A stretch of DNA of 64,000 nt. It comes from JAVBMV01 sp031552145. Its GTDB lineage: Bacteria; Myxococcota; Myxococcia; Myxococcales; UBA5297. The stretch covers positions 38,604 to 102,603 of the forward strand of contig JAVBMV010000014.1 of assembly GCA_031552145.1 (NCBI GenBank). The letters run 5' to 3'. Position numbers and translations under genes: made by a program. Positions 18,326 to 26,501 of this stretch are shown here, one piece after another (the first letter of the stretch is position 1; each line of letters opens with the position of its first letter). The notes beneath the pieces are model-generated. The model was not told the DNA's origin. It made no database searches and worked only from the letters and a program-made list of their open reading frames with translations.

Positions 18326-19647
18326 TTCTTCACGACGCGCAGGATCTTGTCCTTCTCCGGCGGGCAGGTGCCGCGTCCATCGCAGTTGCTCGTCGTGATG
18401 TAGAGGTAGCCGTCGGGCGCGGAGATGAGCTCGCGGATCCGCCCATAGCCCTCGGGAGGATCTCCAATGAAGTAGATCTCGCGCGCCGTAACGACGCGTC
18501 GATCGCTCTTGTCGAGGATCAGCCTGTGGAGGTGGCGGGCCTTCAGCGCCCCCACGAAAAGGTCGCCGGTCCACTCGGGGATCTTTGTCCCTGTGTAGAC
18601 GGCAAGCCCTCCTGGAGGAAGAGAGAGGCGCCACGCGACAGAGGGACTGCGCATCGCCGGATTCTCTTCGCAGCTGCGGATCGTAGGCCATCCCAAGTTC
18701 TGGCCGGGGCCCGTGCTGGTCACCTCGTCGAAGCCTGCGACACCGTCGTTCCCCGACGGACCATGGTCGGCGACCCACAAGGTATGGGGGCCGATCCAGT
18801 CGAACCCCTCGCAGTTACGCAGCCCCATCAGGAAGACCGGGCTGCCGGGGGTGGGGTTGTCGCTGGGGATGGTGCCGTCGGTGTTGAGCCGAAGCATCTT
18901 GCCGTTGATCGCGGCGAGATCTTGGGCTCGCTCCTCGTTGCCGCCGTCGCCCGTCGTCACATAGAGCTTGGCGTCGGGCCCGATTCGGATTCGGCCGCCC
19001 GTGTGGACCGAGTTGACCGGAATGGCGTCGAGCAGCCGGCTGTCAAAGGTGGCCGTGAGGCCGTCATCGCTCATCTTCCAGCGGTCGAGACGGTTGATGT
19101 TGCCCCCCCCTTCCTTGAGCGCCGTGTAGAAGAGGAAGATGAAGTGATTGGTGGCGTAGTCGGGATCGACGGCGACGCCGAGCAGTCCAGTCTCGCCAGC
19201 GTCGACGGTGGCGATCTCGGTGACGGGCGTGGGCAGCAGCACGCCCCCACGAAGGAGGCGCAGCCGGCCGGGACGCTCCGTCACGAGCCAGTCTCCGTTG
19301 GGCAAGAAGGCGATGGACCAGGGAACCTCCAGCCCCTCGGCGACGATTTCGACGCTTACCTGGCTCGTGCCCAGTGGGCCCTGTTCTACCTTCTCTTCCA
19401 GCTCGCAGACGGTCGGGAAGGGGGTCGAATAGTCGGCGAAGGTGTCGGAGAGCTGTGAGCCATCTGGAGTTTCGACAGAGGCATCCTTTGTACCGGTGTC
19501 ACTCGAAAACGCCCCGTCGCTCGGGAGGCCAACGTCCCCCCTTCTTGGGCCCGAGCCGCCACCGCCGCAAGCGAGCGCCACCGGAAGCAACATACCGAGC
19601 GAGAGGCCGAAGAGCTGCCGAGCCGACCTGAAGTTGCGTGTACCCAT
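18322..19647 (-). CDS. PQQ-dependent sugar (aldose) dehydrogenase-like lipoprotein
   Basis: 441 residues. It starts with a lipoprotein signal whose lipobox ends LACG (Cys27), followed by a Gly/Ser-rich linker of about 50 residues. From residue 95 it shows the six-bladed propeller of soluble glucose/sorbosone dehydrogenases: GLEVPWSIAFLPNGDWLVTE, ETGLLGVAVDPDYA, and the catalytic His in NSVHTGGRIRIGPDAKLYVT. WVADHGPSGNDGVAGFDEV and GRIRELISAPDGYLYITTSN come later. It should oxidise aldoses in the periplasm with bound PQQ. No PQQ synthesis genes are in the window, so either PQQ is made elsewhere or the protein uses the fold for something else. Confidence 0.85.
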   Translation of the reverse strand: MGTRNFRSARQLFGLSLGMLLPVALACGGGGSGPRRGDVGLPSDGAFSSDTGTKDASVETPDGSQLSDTFADYSTPFPTVCELEEKVEQGPLGTSQVSVEIVAEGLEVPWSIAFLPNGDWLVTERPGRLRLLRGGVLLPTPVTEIATVDAGETGLLGVAVDPDYATNHFIFLFYTALKEGGGNINRLDRWKMSDDGLTATFDSRLLDAIPVNSVHTGGRIRIGPDAKLYVTTGDGGNEERAQDLAAINGKMLRLNTDGTIPSDNPTPGSPVFLMGLRNCEGFDWIGPHTLWVADHGPSGNDGVAGFDEVTSTGPGQNLGWPTIRSCEENPAMRSPSVAWRLSLPPGGLAVYTGTKIPEWTGDLFVGALKARHLHRLILDKSDRRVVTAREIYFIGDPPEGYGRIRELISAPDGYLYITTSNCDGRGTCPPEKDKILRVVKN

Positions 19648-19832
19648 GCACCCTCCTTGAGAGTCTGTTGATGTCGAACCAGCGAGATTGGCCAGGATCG
19701 ATAGGGACGAGGTCGAAGGTGCGCAAAGCGGCGCCGAGCGCCGTGCAACGATGAGGCGCTAGAGGCATCGAACGATGCGCCTGTGGCGCGCTCTTGAAGG
19801 TTTGGGGTAGTGTAAGACTAGAGGAATTCGTG

Positions 19833-20216
19833 ATGTCGACTGGGCACTGGCAGAGAAAACATGAGCGGCTGCAGCACGAGATGCTGGTCGCGTGGCGTGG
19901 GGAGGGGCGTTTCTGCAGTGATCACGCCGTCAATCTCTCGACGGGTGGGCTCTTCATTAATGCCGCGCAACCGCTGCCCATGGGCAGCAAGGTGACCCTG
20001 CTGCTCTCCTTCCCCGGTGAGTCGGAGCCCATGGAGATTGTCGGGCGCGTGGCTCGCTCCATCCTTCCGGGAGCGCCCAATGGCGAGGCCCCTGGAATGG
20101 GCGTCGAGTTTGTCGATCTACAGCAGGACGATCGCGCGCTCATCACCCGTTTTGTCGAGGTCTATCGGGACGAACTCCCAGACGACGACAGCAGACCCCC
20201 CTCGGAGCTCGCCTAG
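19833..20216 (+). CDS. PilZ domain c-di-GMP-binding protein
   Basis: 127 residues from the ATG at 19833, which has GAGGA 8 bases upstream. The RxxxR motif is RKHER near the N-terminus, and the D/NxSxxG motif is NLSTGGLFI. GMGVEFVDL ends the barrel. Both c-di-GMP contact motifs are intact, so binding is likely. Single-domain PilZ proteins of this kind are frequent in myxobacteria and usually act on motility or polysaccharide machinery. The next gene starts 32 bases downstream, so the two may be co-transcribed. Confidence 0.85.
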   Translation: MSTGHWQRKHERLQHEMLVAWRGEGRFCSDHAVNLSTGGLFINAAQPLPMGSKVTLLLSFPGESEPMEIVGRVARSILPGAPNGEAPGMGVEFVDLQQDDRALITRFVEVYRDELPDDDSRPPSELA

Positions 20217-20248
20217 CCGCGCGGTATCCGAATCTCCCCCGGCCATCG

Positions 20249-21664
20249 ATGGAAGAGAGAGTGCGAGAGCTGGCCGTGCTGCTTCGGCAGAACGGTCTTC
20301 GTGTGGGGAGCGGCGAGCTGGTCGACGCGAACCGTGCGCTCACTCTGGTGGGGCTCGAAGAACGCGGCGCGGTGAAGGCGGCGCTGCGCTCCACTCTGGT
20401 CAAGCGTGCGCAGGATGTCGCGCTCTTCGACCGCCTCTTCGAGCTCTATTTCAATGGTTCGGCTCGCCTCTTCCGAGCGCTGGAGCGCTCCCTCGCCGCG
20501 GCGTTGCGCGCCACGGGACGCTTGGAGCCCAAAGAACTTGAGCGGGTAGTGGCGGCACTCGAGAGCCTCGCCGGAGAGCTCAGCCCGCTGACCCAGGCAA
20601 TGGTGGATGGAGATAACGGCGCGCTCTCGCGCCTCTTTCAGTCGGCCGCGCTCCGGCTCGAGCTCGGCGGGCTGCCCGAGACGGCGAATCGCAGCTTCTA
20701 CGAGCGAAGATTACTGGCGGGCGCGGGCGCCGCACAGGCTCGCGAGGAGCTCAAAGAGATCGCTTCGCTCCTCGCCTCGAAGGGGCTGCGCGCCGAGAGC
20801 GTCGAGCTGGTAGCCGAGGAGCTGGCCGCGGCGATGCGCGCGATCGAGGCCGCCGCCAAGGAGGCCATGGCTTTCGAGGCCGAGCTGCGGCGCGGGCGCG
20901 TCGGCTCGGGCTCTCCGGAATCCAATGGCGAGAAGCCTATCGCCAAGCTCTCGCGCGAAGAGCTCGAGGAGACCTTCACCGCGGTGCGCAGGCTGGCGGA
21001 GCGGCTCAAGTCGCGCATCTCTCGCCGAGAGCGGTCGCGCCGGAGAGGGGCGCTCAACGTCCGGCGGACGCTGCGCCTCAACATGGGAATTGGAGGGGTG
21101 CCAGCGCGCCTCGCCTTCAAGGCGCGCAGACCTTCGCGCCCCGACGTGGTGGTCCTCTGCGACGTCTCGGACTCGGTGCGCAACGTCTCGAAGCTGATGC
21201 TGCTCTTCGTACACACGCTGCAGTCGCTCTTCGGGAAGGTGCGCTCCTTCGTCTTCGTCAGCCACGTCGGAGAGGTGACCGCGCACTTCAAGGATGTCGA
21301 AGCGGGGCGCGCGCTGGAGCTCGAACTGGCCGAAATGGCCATCGATCTGAAGGGCAATTCCAACTATGGGCAGGTCTTCGCGCGCTTCTTGACCGATCAT
21401 GGTGGCGCCATCAGCAGGCGGACCACGCTGCTCGTAATCGGCGACGGCAGAAACAACTACAACGAGCCGCACCGCTGGGCGCTGCGCGAGCTGGCGCGCC
21501 GGTCGCGCCGCGTCGTCTGGATCTGCCCCGAACCCGAGAGCACCTGGGGCTCGGGCGACAGCGTGATGGATGGCTACGCCAAGGAGTGCGGCAGCGTCGC
21601 GGTGGTGCGAACCCTGGGCGAGTTGGCGTCGCTGGCCGATACGCTCATCCCGCGCGGGGCGTAG
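20249..21664 (+). CDS. VWA (CoxE-like) domain protein
   Basis: 471 residues. The N-terminal half is helical and charged. Residues about 290-460 are a von Willebrand A domain; the metal-binding MIDAS motif is DVSDSV in VVVLCDVSDSVRNVSK, with later threonine and aspartate positions plausible (TTLLVIGDGRNNYNEPH). The overall arrangement matches CoxE-like VWA proteins, which usually work with a MoxR-type AAA ATPase; none is nearby. Its TAG stop lies inside the left end of a palindromic repeat element (21661-21744). Confidence 0.8.
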   Translation: MEERVRELAVLLRQNGLRVGSGELVDANRALTLVGLEERGAVKAALRSTLVKRAQDVALFDRLFELYFNGSARLFRALERSLAAALRATGRLEPKELERVVAALESLAGELSPLTQAMVDGDNGALSRLFQSAALRLELGGLPETANRSFYERRLLAGAGAAQAREELKEIASLLASKGLRAESVELVAEELAAAMRAIEAAAKEAMAFEAELRRGRVGSGSPESNGEKPIAKLSREELEETFTAVRRLAERLKSRISRRERSRRRGALNVRRTLRLNMGIGGVPARLAFKARRPSRPDVVVLCDVSDSVRNVSKLMLLFVHTLQSLFGKVRSFVFVSHVGEVTAHFKDVEAGRALELELAEMAIDLKGNSNYGQVFARFLTDHGGAISRRTTLLVIGDGRNNYNEPHRWALRELARRSRRVVWICPEPESTWGSGDSVMDGYAKECGSVAVVRTLGELASLADTLIPRGA

Positions 21665-21744
21665 GGGCGACCGGCGGTCGCCCTTGTTCGCGCCAACGGA
21701 ATCCCCGATGGATCGACCAAGGGCGCGGCAAGCGGCGCCCCTAC
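21661..21744. repeat. Palindromic repeat element, copy A (84 bases)
   Basis: The ends are a perfect 9-base inverted repeat, GTAGGGGCG / CGCCCCTAC. Each half is itself a hairpin: GGGCGACC-GGC-GGTCGCCC on the left, and GGGCGC...GCGCCC around GGCAAGCG on the right. The halves are joined by 37 bases. The TAG at its left end is the stop codon of the VWA gene. The CTA at its right end is the stop codon, read on the minus strand, of the ThiF-like gene. It can act as a bidirectional terminator. Related copies are at 35420 and 63781. Confidence 0.85.
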
Positions 21745-22757
21745 AATCCGACGATGCGCGCCACCAGGCTCCTGGCGAAGGCGGGATCGGCGGTGCCTCT
21801 CACCACGGCGCGCCCATCGGAGAAGAGGAGCAGGTCGCACCCTTCGGTATGGAAGCGAGCCATGGCGCCTTGTCTCTTCACGGCGGTGGAGCGAGCGATG
21901 CGCTCCAGCGCTTCGTCGAAAGAGAATGGGCTCCCTTCGGGTGGGGAGACCTGCACGGCGCGCTCCCCGCAGAGCAGCGTGGTGGCGCTCCCCGCGCCCG
22001 GCGCGAGCGCGTCGAACTGGCGCTGCCCACAGCACTTGCAGGCGGGATCGCGCTTCGCCTCGATGGCGCGCAGGGCGGGGGGCCAGAGCTCTACGCGATA
22101 GAGGCGCGAGTTCGCGAGCGCTCCGACAAGGAGGCGCAGCGCTTCGGCAACCTGAAAGGCGGCCACCACCGTAGTGGCCGAGCCGAGCACGCCGGCTGAG
22201 TCGCAGGTGGGCAGTCCGCCTGCCTCTGGGCGCTCGGGGAAGAGACAGCGCAGGCAGGCTCCGTCGCCGGGCCTTATCGCCATGAAGAGCCCACCTGTCT
22301 CCACGGCGCCGCCATAGATCCAGGGGATGGCGCGCTCGACGCACGCATCGTTGAGCAGATAGCGGGTCTCGATGTTGTCCGTGGCATCGAGCACCAGATC
22401 GATCTCGTCGAGAAGCGGCACGATGTTGCGCGCCGAGATATCCGCGACGCGCGCTTCGATCTCGATGGAGGAGTTGATGCGCCGCAGATGGCGCGCCGCC
22501 GCCTCGGCCTTCGGCGCCGCGTCGCGCGCGTCCTGCTCGTCGTAGAGTAGCTGTCTCTGCAGATTGCTCGTCTCGACCACGTCGCGATCGACGAGGCGCA
22601 GCTTGCCGATGCCGGCGCGCGCCAAGAGCTGTGCCTGGGTGCAGCCCAGCGCGCCGCAGCCCAGCAAGAGCAGGCGCGCGCCCTCGAGCTTGCGCTGCCC
22701 CTCGGGTCCAATCTGCGGCAACATCTGCTGTCTGACGTAGCGCGCGCGTTGCTCCAT
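21741..22757 (-). CDS. ThiF/MoeB-type E1-like adenylyltransferase
   Basis: 338 residues from the ATG at 22757, with GAGGGG as ribosome site; longer frames upstream are non-conserved. The ATP-binding Rossmann core is LLLLGCGALGCTQAQLLARAG, followed by DRDVVETSNLQRQLLY and the Asp that contacts ATP (LVLDATDNIETR). Zinc cysteines lie in CLRCLFPE and CKCCGQ, as in MoeB and ThiF. It probably adenylates the C-terminal glycine of a ubiquitin-like sulfur carrier (ThiS or MoaD type), which is not in the window. An extra C-terminal segment of about 80 residues resembles a ThiS-binding or rhodanese-like extension but is not recognisable. The stop is formed by the repeat element. Confidence 0.85.
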   Translation of the reverse strand: MEQRARYVRQQMLPQIGPEGQRKLEGARLLLLGCGALGCTQAQLLARAGIGKLRLVDRDVVETSNLQRQLLYDEQDARDAAPKAEAAARHLRRINSSIEIEARVADISARNIVPLLDEIDLVLDATDNIETRYLLNDACVERAIPWIYGGAVETGGLFMAIRPGDGACLRCLFPERPEAGGLPTCDSAGVLGSATTVVAAFQVAEALRLLVGALANSRLYRVELWPPALRAIEAKRDPACKCCGQRQFDALAPGAGSATTLLCGERAVQVSPPEGSPFSFDEALERIARSTAVKRQGAMARFHTEGCDLLLFSDGRAVVRGTADPAFARSLVARIVGL

Positions 22758-22767
22758 CGGCGACCCC

Positions 22768-23364
22768 TCAGCGTCTCGAGATGGCGAGCGGCATCCGCGC
22801 CGCGCCGTGCAGTGAAAGAAAGGTATCGCGCGTAAGCGCCATCGCCACATCATGTGGCTCCTCGGCGATGGCGCTGGCCTCCGCCCCCGCCAGGGGGGCG
22901 TAGCCGAGGCGCTGAAAGAGCCTGAGCGATGCACCATTGTGGGGCGCGATGGAGACGAAGAGGCGCGAGAGCGAGAGCTGCTCGAAGGCGAGGTGGTGGA
23001 GCATGATGGCGAAGCGGGACCCAAGGCCGCGCCCCTTCTCCTCCTCGGCTCCGATCAGGATCGCGAACTCGGCTTCGTTGCCGCGCACGTTTCGCAGGTC
23101 GGCATCCCCGACGAGACGCAACCCCTCCTCCAATAGAAAGGGGCGACCTCCCGAGCGGTATGAGTGGGCGTAAAACTGCTCGACGTCAAATGGAGAGAGC
23201 GCCCTGCTGTTGCCGAGGAGGGCGCTGTTGCGCGGGGCGTTGTAGAACTCGGCAAGTCGCACACTCGCCGCGGCGATCTCGGTGCCGCTCGGCTCATAGG
23301 CGCGGAGGGCGAGAGGCGAGGAGGGCTCCTCGACCAACCATCGAGGCGTGCCTTCAGGCCCCAT
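22768..23364 (-). CDS. GNAT-family N-acetyltransferase
   Basis: 198 residues. The acetyl-CoA-binding segment is IGAEEEKGRGLGSRFAIMLH, with the Q/RxxGxG/A-type loop as RGLG, followed by IAPHNGASLRLFQRLGYAP, the standard end of the domain. The substrate is not recognisable; the type resembles ribosomal-protein or small-molecule acetyltransferases. It lies 10 bases upstream of the ThiF-like gene and 8 bases downstream of the acidic zinc-ribbon gene, all on the minus strand, so the three may form one operon. Confidence 0.8.
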   Translation of the reverse strand: MGPEGTPRWLVEEPSSPLALRAYEPSGTEIAAASVRLAEFYNAPRNSALLGNSRALSPFDVEQFYAHSYRSGGRPFLLEEGLRLVGDADLRNVRGNEAEFAILIGAEEEKGRGLGSRFAIMLHHLAFEQLSLSRLFVSIAPHNGASLRLFQRLGYAPLAGAEASAIAEEPHDVAMALTRDTFLSLHGAARMPLAISRR

Positions 23365-23372
23365 GGCCGACC

Positions 23373-23798
23373 CTAGGGCTCTTCCGCCTCTTCCTCATCC
23401 TCGTCGTCGTCCAGGTCGTCGTCCTCATCATCCTCATCCTCGTCATCGTCGAGAAAGGAGTCGTCGGCGAGTTCCTCTTCCTCTTCATCCTCCTCTTCAT
23501 CCTCCTCTTCATCCTCCTCTTCATCCTCCTCTTCATCCTCCTCTTCATCCTCGGCGGAGGCATCGAAGGGAGGGGGGAGGTCGTCGCTCTCGAGGGCGAG
23601 GCTGATGCTGAACTTCTTCTGTGTGGCCGCCAGCTCCTTACAGAGCTCCGACAGTGCACTGCCGAGATCTTCGACCGCGCCGCGTCCCAGCCGCGCCTCG
23701 CAGTTTTCGCACATGATCTCATCCATGCCCTCGATGAGCTCGGCGGCGTCGATTTCGAAGTCGGTGCCACAGCGTTGGCAGATAAAGTCGATGACCAT
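23373..23798 (-). CDS. Zinc-ribbon protein with poly-acidic repeat tail
   Basis: 141 residues. The first 40 hold a zinc ribbon with CQRC and CENC in ICQRCGTDFEIDAAELIEG and DEIMCENCEARLG. From residue 80 the chain is almost only Glu and Asp; the tail is encoded by the 12-base tandem repeat at 23481-23552. Proteins of this shape are annotated as MJ0042- or FmdB-like small regulators, but the function is unknown. The acidic tail suggests binding to a basic partner, or a DNA mimic. It is first in a likely operon with GNAT and ThiF-like genes, from a promoter at 23832-23859. Confidence 0.65.
   Translation of the reverse strand: MVIDFICQRCGTDFEIDAAELIEGMDEIMCENCEARLGRGAVEDLGSALSELCKELAATQKKFSISLALESDDLPPPFDASAEDEEEDEEEDEEEDEEEDEEEDEEEEELADDSFLDDDEDEDDEDDDLDDDEDEEEAEEP
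23481..23552. repeat. In-frame 12-base tandem repeat (six perfect units)
   Basis: Six identical copies of CTCTTCATCCTC, 72 bases, inside the acidic-tail gene; on the coding strand each unit adds Glu-Glu-Asp-Glu. The units are perfect, so the copy number can change by slippage without breaking the frame. Confidence 0.9.
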
Positions 23799-23831
23799 TG
23801 GCTGCTCCTCAACGTGTCGGAAGAGCGGCCA

Positions 23832-23859
23832 TTTATGGGCAAGGGTCCGCGCCTGTCAA
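23832..23859 (-). promoter_or_regulatory. Promoter for the acidic zinc-ribbon gene
   Basis: On the minus strand TTGACA (23859-23854) is followed after 16 bases by CATAAA (23837-23832), a 4 of 6 match to the -10. The expected start of transcription is about 25 bases before the ATG. Confidence 0.45.
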
Positions 23860-23879
23860 CGGCACACTCCTCGCATTCG

Positions 23880-23908
23880 TTGACATGGGGCCGCGCTCCT
23901 ACTACCAA
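23880..23908 (+). promoter_or_regulatory. Promoter for yacG
   Basis: A perfect TTGACA (23880-23885) with 17 bases to TACCAA (23903-23908), a 3 of 6 match. It is about 25 bases before the yacG start. It faces the minus-strand promoter at 23832-23859, making a compact divergent pair. Confidence 0.4.
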
Positions 23909-23930
23909 GCGCGCATCACCCGAGATCGCC

Positions 23931-24128
23931 ATGCCCCCACCCACCCAGAAGTATTGCCCAGTCTGTAAGCGCGCCGCTCTGCCCCGAGCGCAGAACCCGC
24001 TCGCCCCCTTCTGTTCGGAGCGGTGCAGGCTCATCGACCTGGGGAAGTGGCTGGGGGAGGAGTACCGGGTCCCAGGGGAGACTGGCGAGCCCGAGCGCGC
24101 GCCGAGCGACAGCGACGAGGAGAAGTGA
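23931..24128 (+). CDS. yacG: YacG-type zinc protein, DNA gyrase inhibitor family
   Basis: 65 residues. The zinc-ligand pattern CPVC...CSERC (Cys9, Cys12, Cys28, Cys32) and the following LIDLGKWLGEEYRVPG are diagnostic for YacG. The tail is Glu/Asp-rich. In E. coli the protein binds GyrB and blocks DNA binding. It lies two codons ahead of the next gene (24130), so the pair is probably translated together. A promoter candidate is 25 bases upstream. Confidence 0.9.
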   Translation: MPPPTQKYCPVCKRAALPRAQNPLAPFCSERCRLIDLGKWLGEEYRVPGETGEPERAPSDSDEEK

Positions 24129-24129
24129 G

Positions 24130-25137
24130 ATGGCACCGCTACCGAGAGTCTTCATTACCCGACGTTTGCCGCCCGAGGTGCTTCGCTTGCTCGAGGGCAA
24201 GGTCGCGCTCGAGGTGGGGCCAGAGGGAGCCAGGATCGAGCGCCATGCGCTGCTGGAGGGGGCTGCCCAGGCCGAGGCGCTGGTGCCGATGCTGAACGAC
24301 AAGATCGATCGCGCTCTACTCGAGAGCGCTCCGTCGCTCAAGCTGGTCGCCAACTACGCCGCCGGCTATGACAACGTCGACCTCAAGGCGGCGGAGGAGC
24401 TCGGGATTTGGGTCACCAATACTCCTGACGCGACGACCGACTCGACGGCTGATCTGGCGATGACGTTGATGCTCGGCTCGGCACGGCACCTCCCGATGGG
24501 CGAGACTGCTCTGCGCCGCGGCGAGTTCGTCGGGTGGAGCCCCACCGCCTTCTTGGGCGTACAGCTCGCGGGGCGGACGCTCGGTATCATAGGCATGGGA
24601 AGGATCGGCCGAGCGGTCGCGAAGAGGGCCGCCGCCTTCGGAATGCGCGTGCTCTACCTGAGCAGGCGACCGCTCTCGGGCGAAGAGGAGCGGGCGCTCG
24701 GCGTCGAGGCCGGCTCTCGCCCGCTCGCGCAGCTCTTGCCCGAGTGTGACTTTCTCTCGCTCCACTGTCCGCTCACCGCTCAGACGCGCCACCTAATTGA
24801 CAGGGAGGCGCTCGCCCTCCTGAAGCCGACCGCGCGCATCATCAATACTTCACGTGGGGCCGTGCTCGACGAGGAGGCGCTGGCCAGGGCGCTGCACGAG
24901 GGGCGGCTGGCGGGCGCCGCCCTCGACGTCTATGAAGGGGAGCCGGCGGTCCACCCGTTGCTGCTCTCGGCGCCCGGCGCCCTGCTGCTTCCCCACCTGG
25001 GCACCTCGACCTTGGCGGCGCGGCTCGCGATGGCCGAGCGGGCCTTCGGCGAGGTGACGCGCGTGCTCTCTGGCGCTCGCCCCCTCTATGCGGTGAACAC
25101 CCCCGCGCGCCCACGCTCCGAGCATATACTCGCGTAG
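24130..25137 (+). CDS. D-2-hydroxyacid dehydrogenase (glyoxylate/hydroxypyruvate reductase-like)
   Basis: 335 residues. The NAD-binding loop is LGIIGMGRIGRAVAKRAAAF, the catalytic Arg is in INTSRGAVLDEEAL, and the final catalytic His is in PHLGTSTLAAR. N-terminal NYAAGYDNVDLKAAEELG fits GyaR-type reductases. It should interconvert a 2-oxo and a D-2-hydroxy acid; glyoxylate or hydroxypyruvate is the usual substrate, but this is inference. It directly follows yacG (stop and start one base apart). Confidence 0.88.
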   Translation: MAPLPRVFITRRLPPEVLRLLEGKVALEVGPEGARIERHALLEGAAQAEALVPMLNDKIDRALLESAPSLKLVANYAAGYDNVDLKAAEELGIWVTNTPDATTDSTADLAMTLMLGSARHLPMGETALRRGEFVGWSPTAFLGVQLAGRTLGIIGMGRIGRAVAKRAAAFGMRVLYLSRRPLSGEEERALGVEAGSRPLAQLLPECDFLSLHCPLTAQTRHLIDREALALLKPTARIINTSRGAVLDEEALARALHEGRLAGAALDVYEGEPAVHPLLLSAPGALLLPHLGTSTLAARLAMAERAFGEVTRVLSGARPLYAVNTPARPRSEHILA

Positions 25138-25165
25138 AACCACACGAAGGCTCGAAAGGGACGGT

Positions 25166-26254
25166 ATGCAGAGCACTCCCAATGGGCGCGGAAAGAGCGC
25201 GCTGAAGCTCTTAGTCAGCCTCACCATCAGCGCCCTCTGCATCTGGCTGACCGTGCGCGGCGTGAAATGGGAGGATTTCAAGGCCTCCCTCGCGAGCGCC
25301 AACTACTGGTACCTGCTGCCCTACGCGCTCATCCTCGTCGCCATCCACTTCACGCGCGTCGTCCGCTGGGGGATCCTTCTCGAACCGGCGGGGAAGCCGA
25401 CCTTCACCAAGCTCAACAGCGCGGGCGCCATCGGCTTCATGGCGCTGCTCATCATGCCGCTCAGGCTGGGGGAATTCGCCCGGCCGCTCCTTATCGCCGA
25501 GAAGGGAAAGATCCGCACCAGCGCCGCGATGGCCTCCGTGGTCGTGGAGCGCGTGGTGGATGGGCTGGCGATGGCGCTGGTCCTCGTAGGCGCGCTCCTC
25601 TTCGTGGAGCCGGCGAACGCCGACGAGGGGCTCATCATCTGGGCGAGGCGGGGCGGAGTGCTCGTCTTCGCCGCCTTCTTCCTTCTGCTACTTTTTCTCG
25701 TCTTCGCCTTCCTCAAGCGCGAGCTGGCATGTCGTCTCACCGAGGCGATCATCAGGCCTCTCTCGCCGCGCTTCGCGCTGCGCGCGCGCGGCATGCTGGA
25801 GGCCTTCATCGGCGCGCTCAGGGTCTTGCCGAGCTGGCGCAAGGGCGCGATCTTCGCCGCCCTCACGGTCTTCTATTGGGGCATCAACGGCTTTGGGATG
25901 GCGCTCTTGGCCCGCGGCTTCGGGCTCTTCCTCGACACGAGCGCCACCTTCACGCTCCTCGGCATCCTGGTGGTGGGGGTGATGATCCCCGCGGGGCCCG
26001 GCATGCTGGGCACCTTCCAGGGCTCTATCGTGCTGGGGATGAGCCTCTTCTATCCAGGGGCGGAGCATCAGAGCGCGATCCAGGCTTACGCCTGGGTGCT
26101 CTGGGCGGCGCAGTTCGCTCAGATGACACTCTTTGGCCTCTACTATCTGGTGAAGGGCGGCGGCGATTTCAGCGCGATGTGGCGGGGTGCCGGCGGCGGC
26201 GACGGCGGCGAGGCGCTCGGCGAGCCATCGGGCGACCGACTCTCGCAAGCGTAG
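25166..26254 (+). CDS. UPF0104/flippase-like membrane protein
   Basis: 362 residues with about eight membrane segments (for example LLVSLTISALCIWLTVRGV, LRLGEFARPLLI and ILVVGVMIPAGPGMLGTFQG). The family is the membrane half of lysylphosphatidylglycerol synthase, often called flippase-like or DUF2156-associated. The conserved RLGEFARP and PAGPGMLGTF motifs are present. The catalytic aminoacyltransferase half is absent, so it may flip a lipid or polyprenyl intermediate; the substrate is unknown. It follows the dehydrogenase by 28 bases. The tRNA promoter starts 21 bases after its stop. Confidence 0.8.
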   Translation: MQSTPNGRGKSALKLLVSLTISALCIWLTVRGVKWEDFKASLASANYWYLLPYALILVAIHFTRVVRWGILLEPAGKPTFTKLNSAGAIGFMALLIMPLRLGEFARPLLIAEKGKIRTSAAMASVVVERVVDGLAMALVLVGALLFVEPANADEGLIIWARRGGVLVFAAFFLLLLFLVFAFLKRELACRLTEAIIRPLSPRFALRARGMLEAFIGALRVLPSWRKGAIFAALTVFYWGINGFGMALLARGFGLFLDTSATFTLLGILVVGVMIPAGPGMLGTFQGSIVLGMSLFYPGAEHQSAIQAYAWVLWAAQFAQMTLFGLYYLVKGGGDFSAMWRGAGGGDGGEALGEPSGDRLSQA

Positions 26255-26274
26255 CGATAAACGTGGCGTGGGCG

Positions 26275-26304
26275 TTGACATCGGCCCGGAGCGCTTTCTA
26301 TATT
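26275..26304 (+). promoter_or_regulatory. Strong sigma-70 promoter of tRNA-Met
   Basis: TTGACA (26275-26280), 18 bases, then TATATT (26299-26304). It matches the consensus well and places the transcript start about 10 bases before the tRNA. Confidence 0.8.
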
Positions 26305-26322
26305 GCGCCGCCTTGTTGGACC

Positions 26323-26396
26323 GGCGAGGTAGCTCAACCGGCTAGAGCGGCGGTCTCATAATCCGCAGGTCGGCGGTTCGAGTCCGCCCCTCGCCA
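26323..26396 (+). tRNA. tRNA-Met (anticodon CAT)
   Basis: 74 bases. The acceptor stem GGCGAGG pairs with CCTCGCC. The anticodon loop CTCATAA gives CAT, and the T arm has GGTTCGAGTCC. The encoded 3' end lacks CCA, so CCA must be added. The first pair is G-C rather than the initiator mismatch, so it is an elongator type. tRNA-Ile2, which also carries CAT, cannot be fully excluded. Confidence 0.9.
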
Positions 26397-26443
26397 CTTC
26401 ATTCTCTTTTCTCAAGCCGGCCCCTCACAGAACCGAGAGCCTC

Positions 26444-26470
26444 TCCGGCTCCGTCCACGGCGGAGCCGGA
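26444..26470. terminator. 10-base-pair hairpin after tRNA-Met
   Basis: TCCGGCTCCG and CGGAGCCGGA pair perfectly around a 7-base loop. No T run follows. It may end the tRNA transcript or form in the leader of the metallophosphoesterase gene, whose start is about 30 bases downstream. Confidence 0.4.
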
Positions 26471-26501
26471 ACAGATCGTTGGGCCTCTGGCGCTGTGTGG
26501 A

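Noticed and set aside
23475..23552. CRISPR-like array
   Set aside because: The units are adjacent 12-base copies without spacers and lie inside a coding frame.
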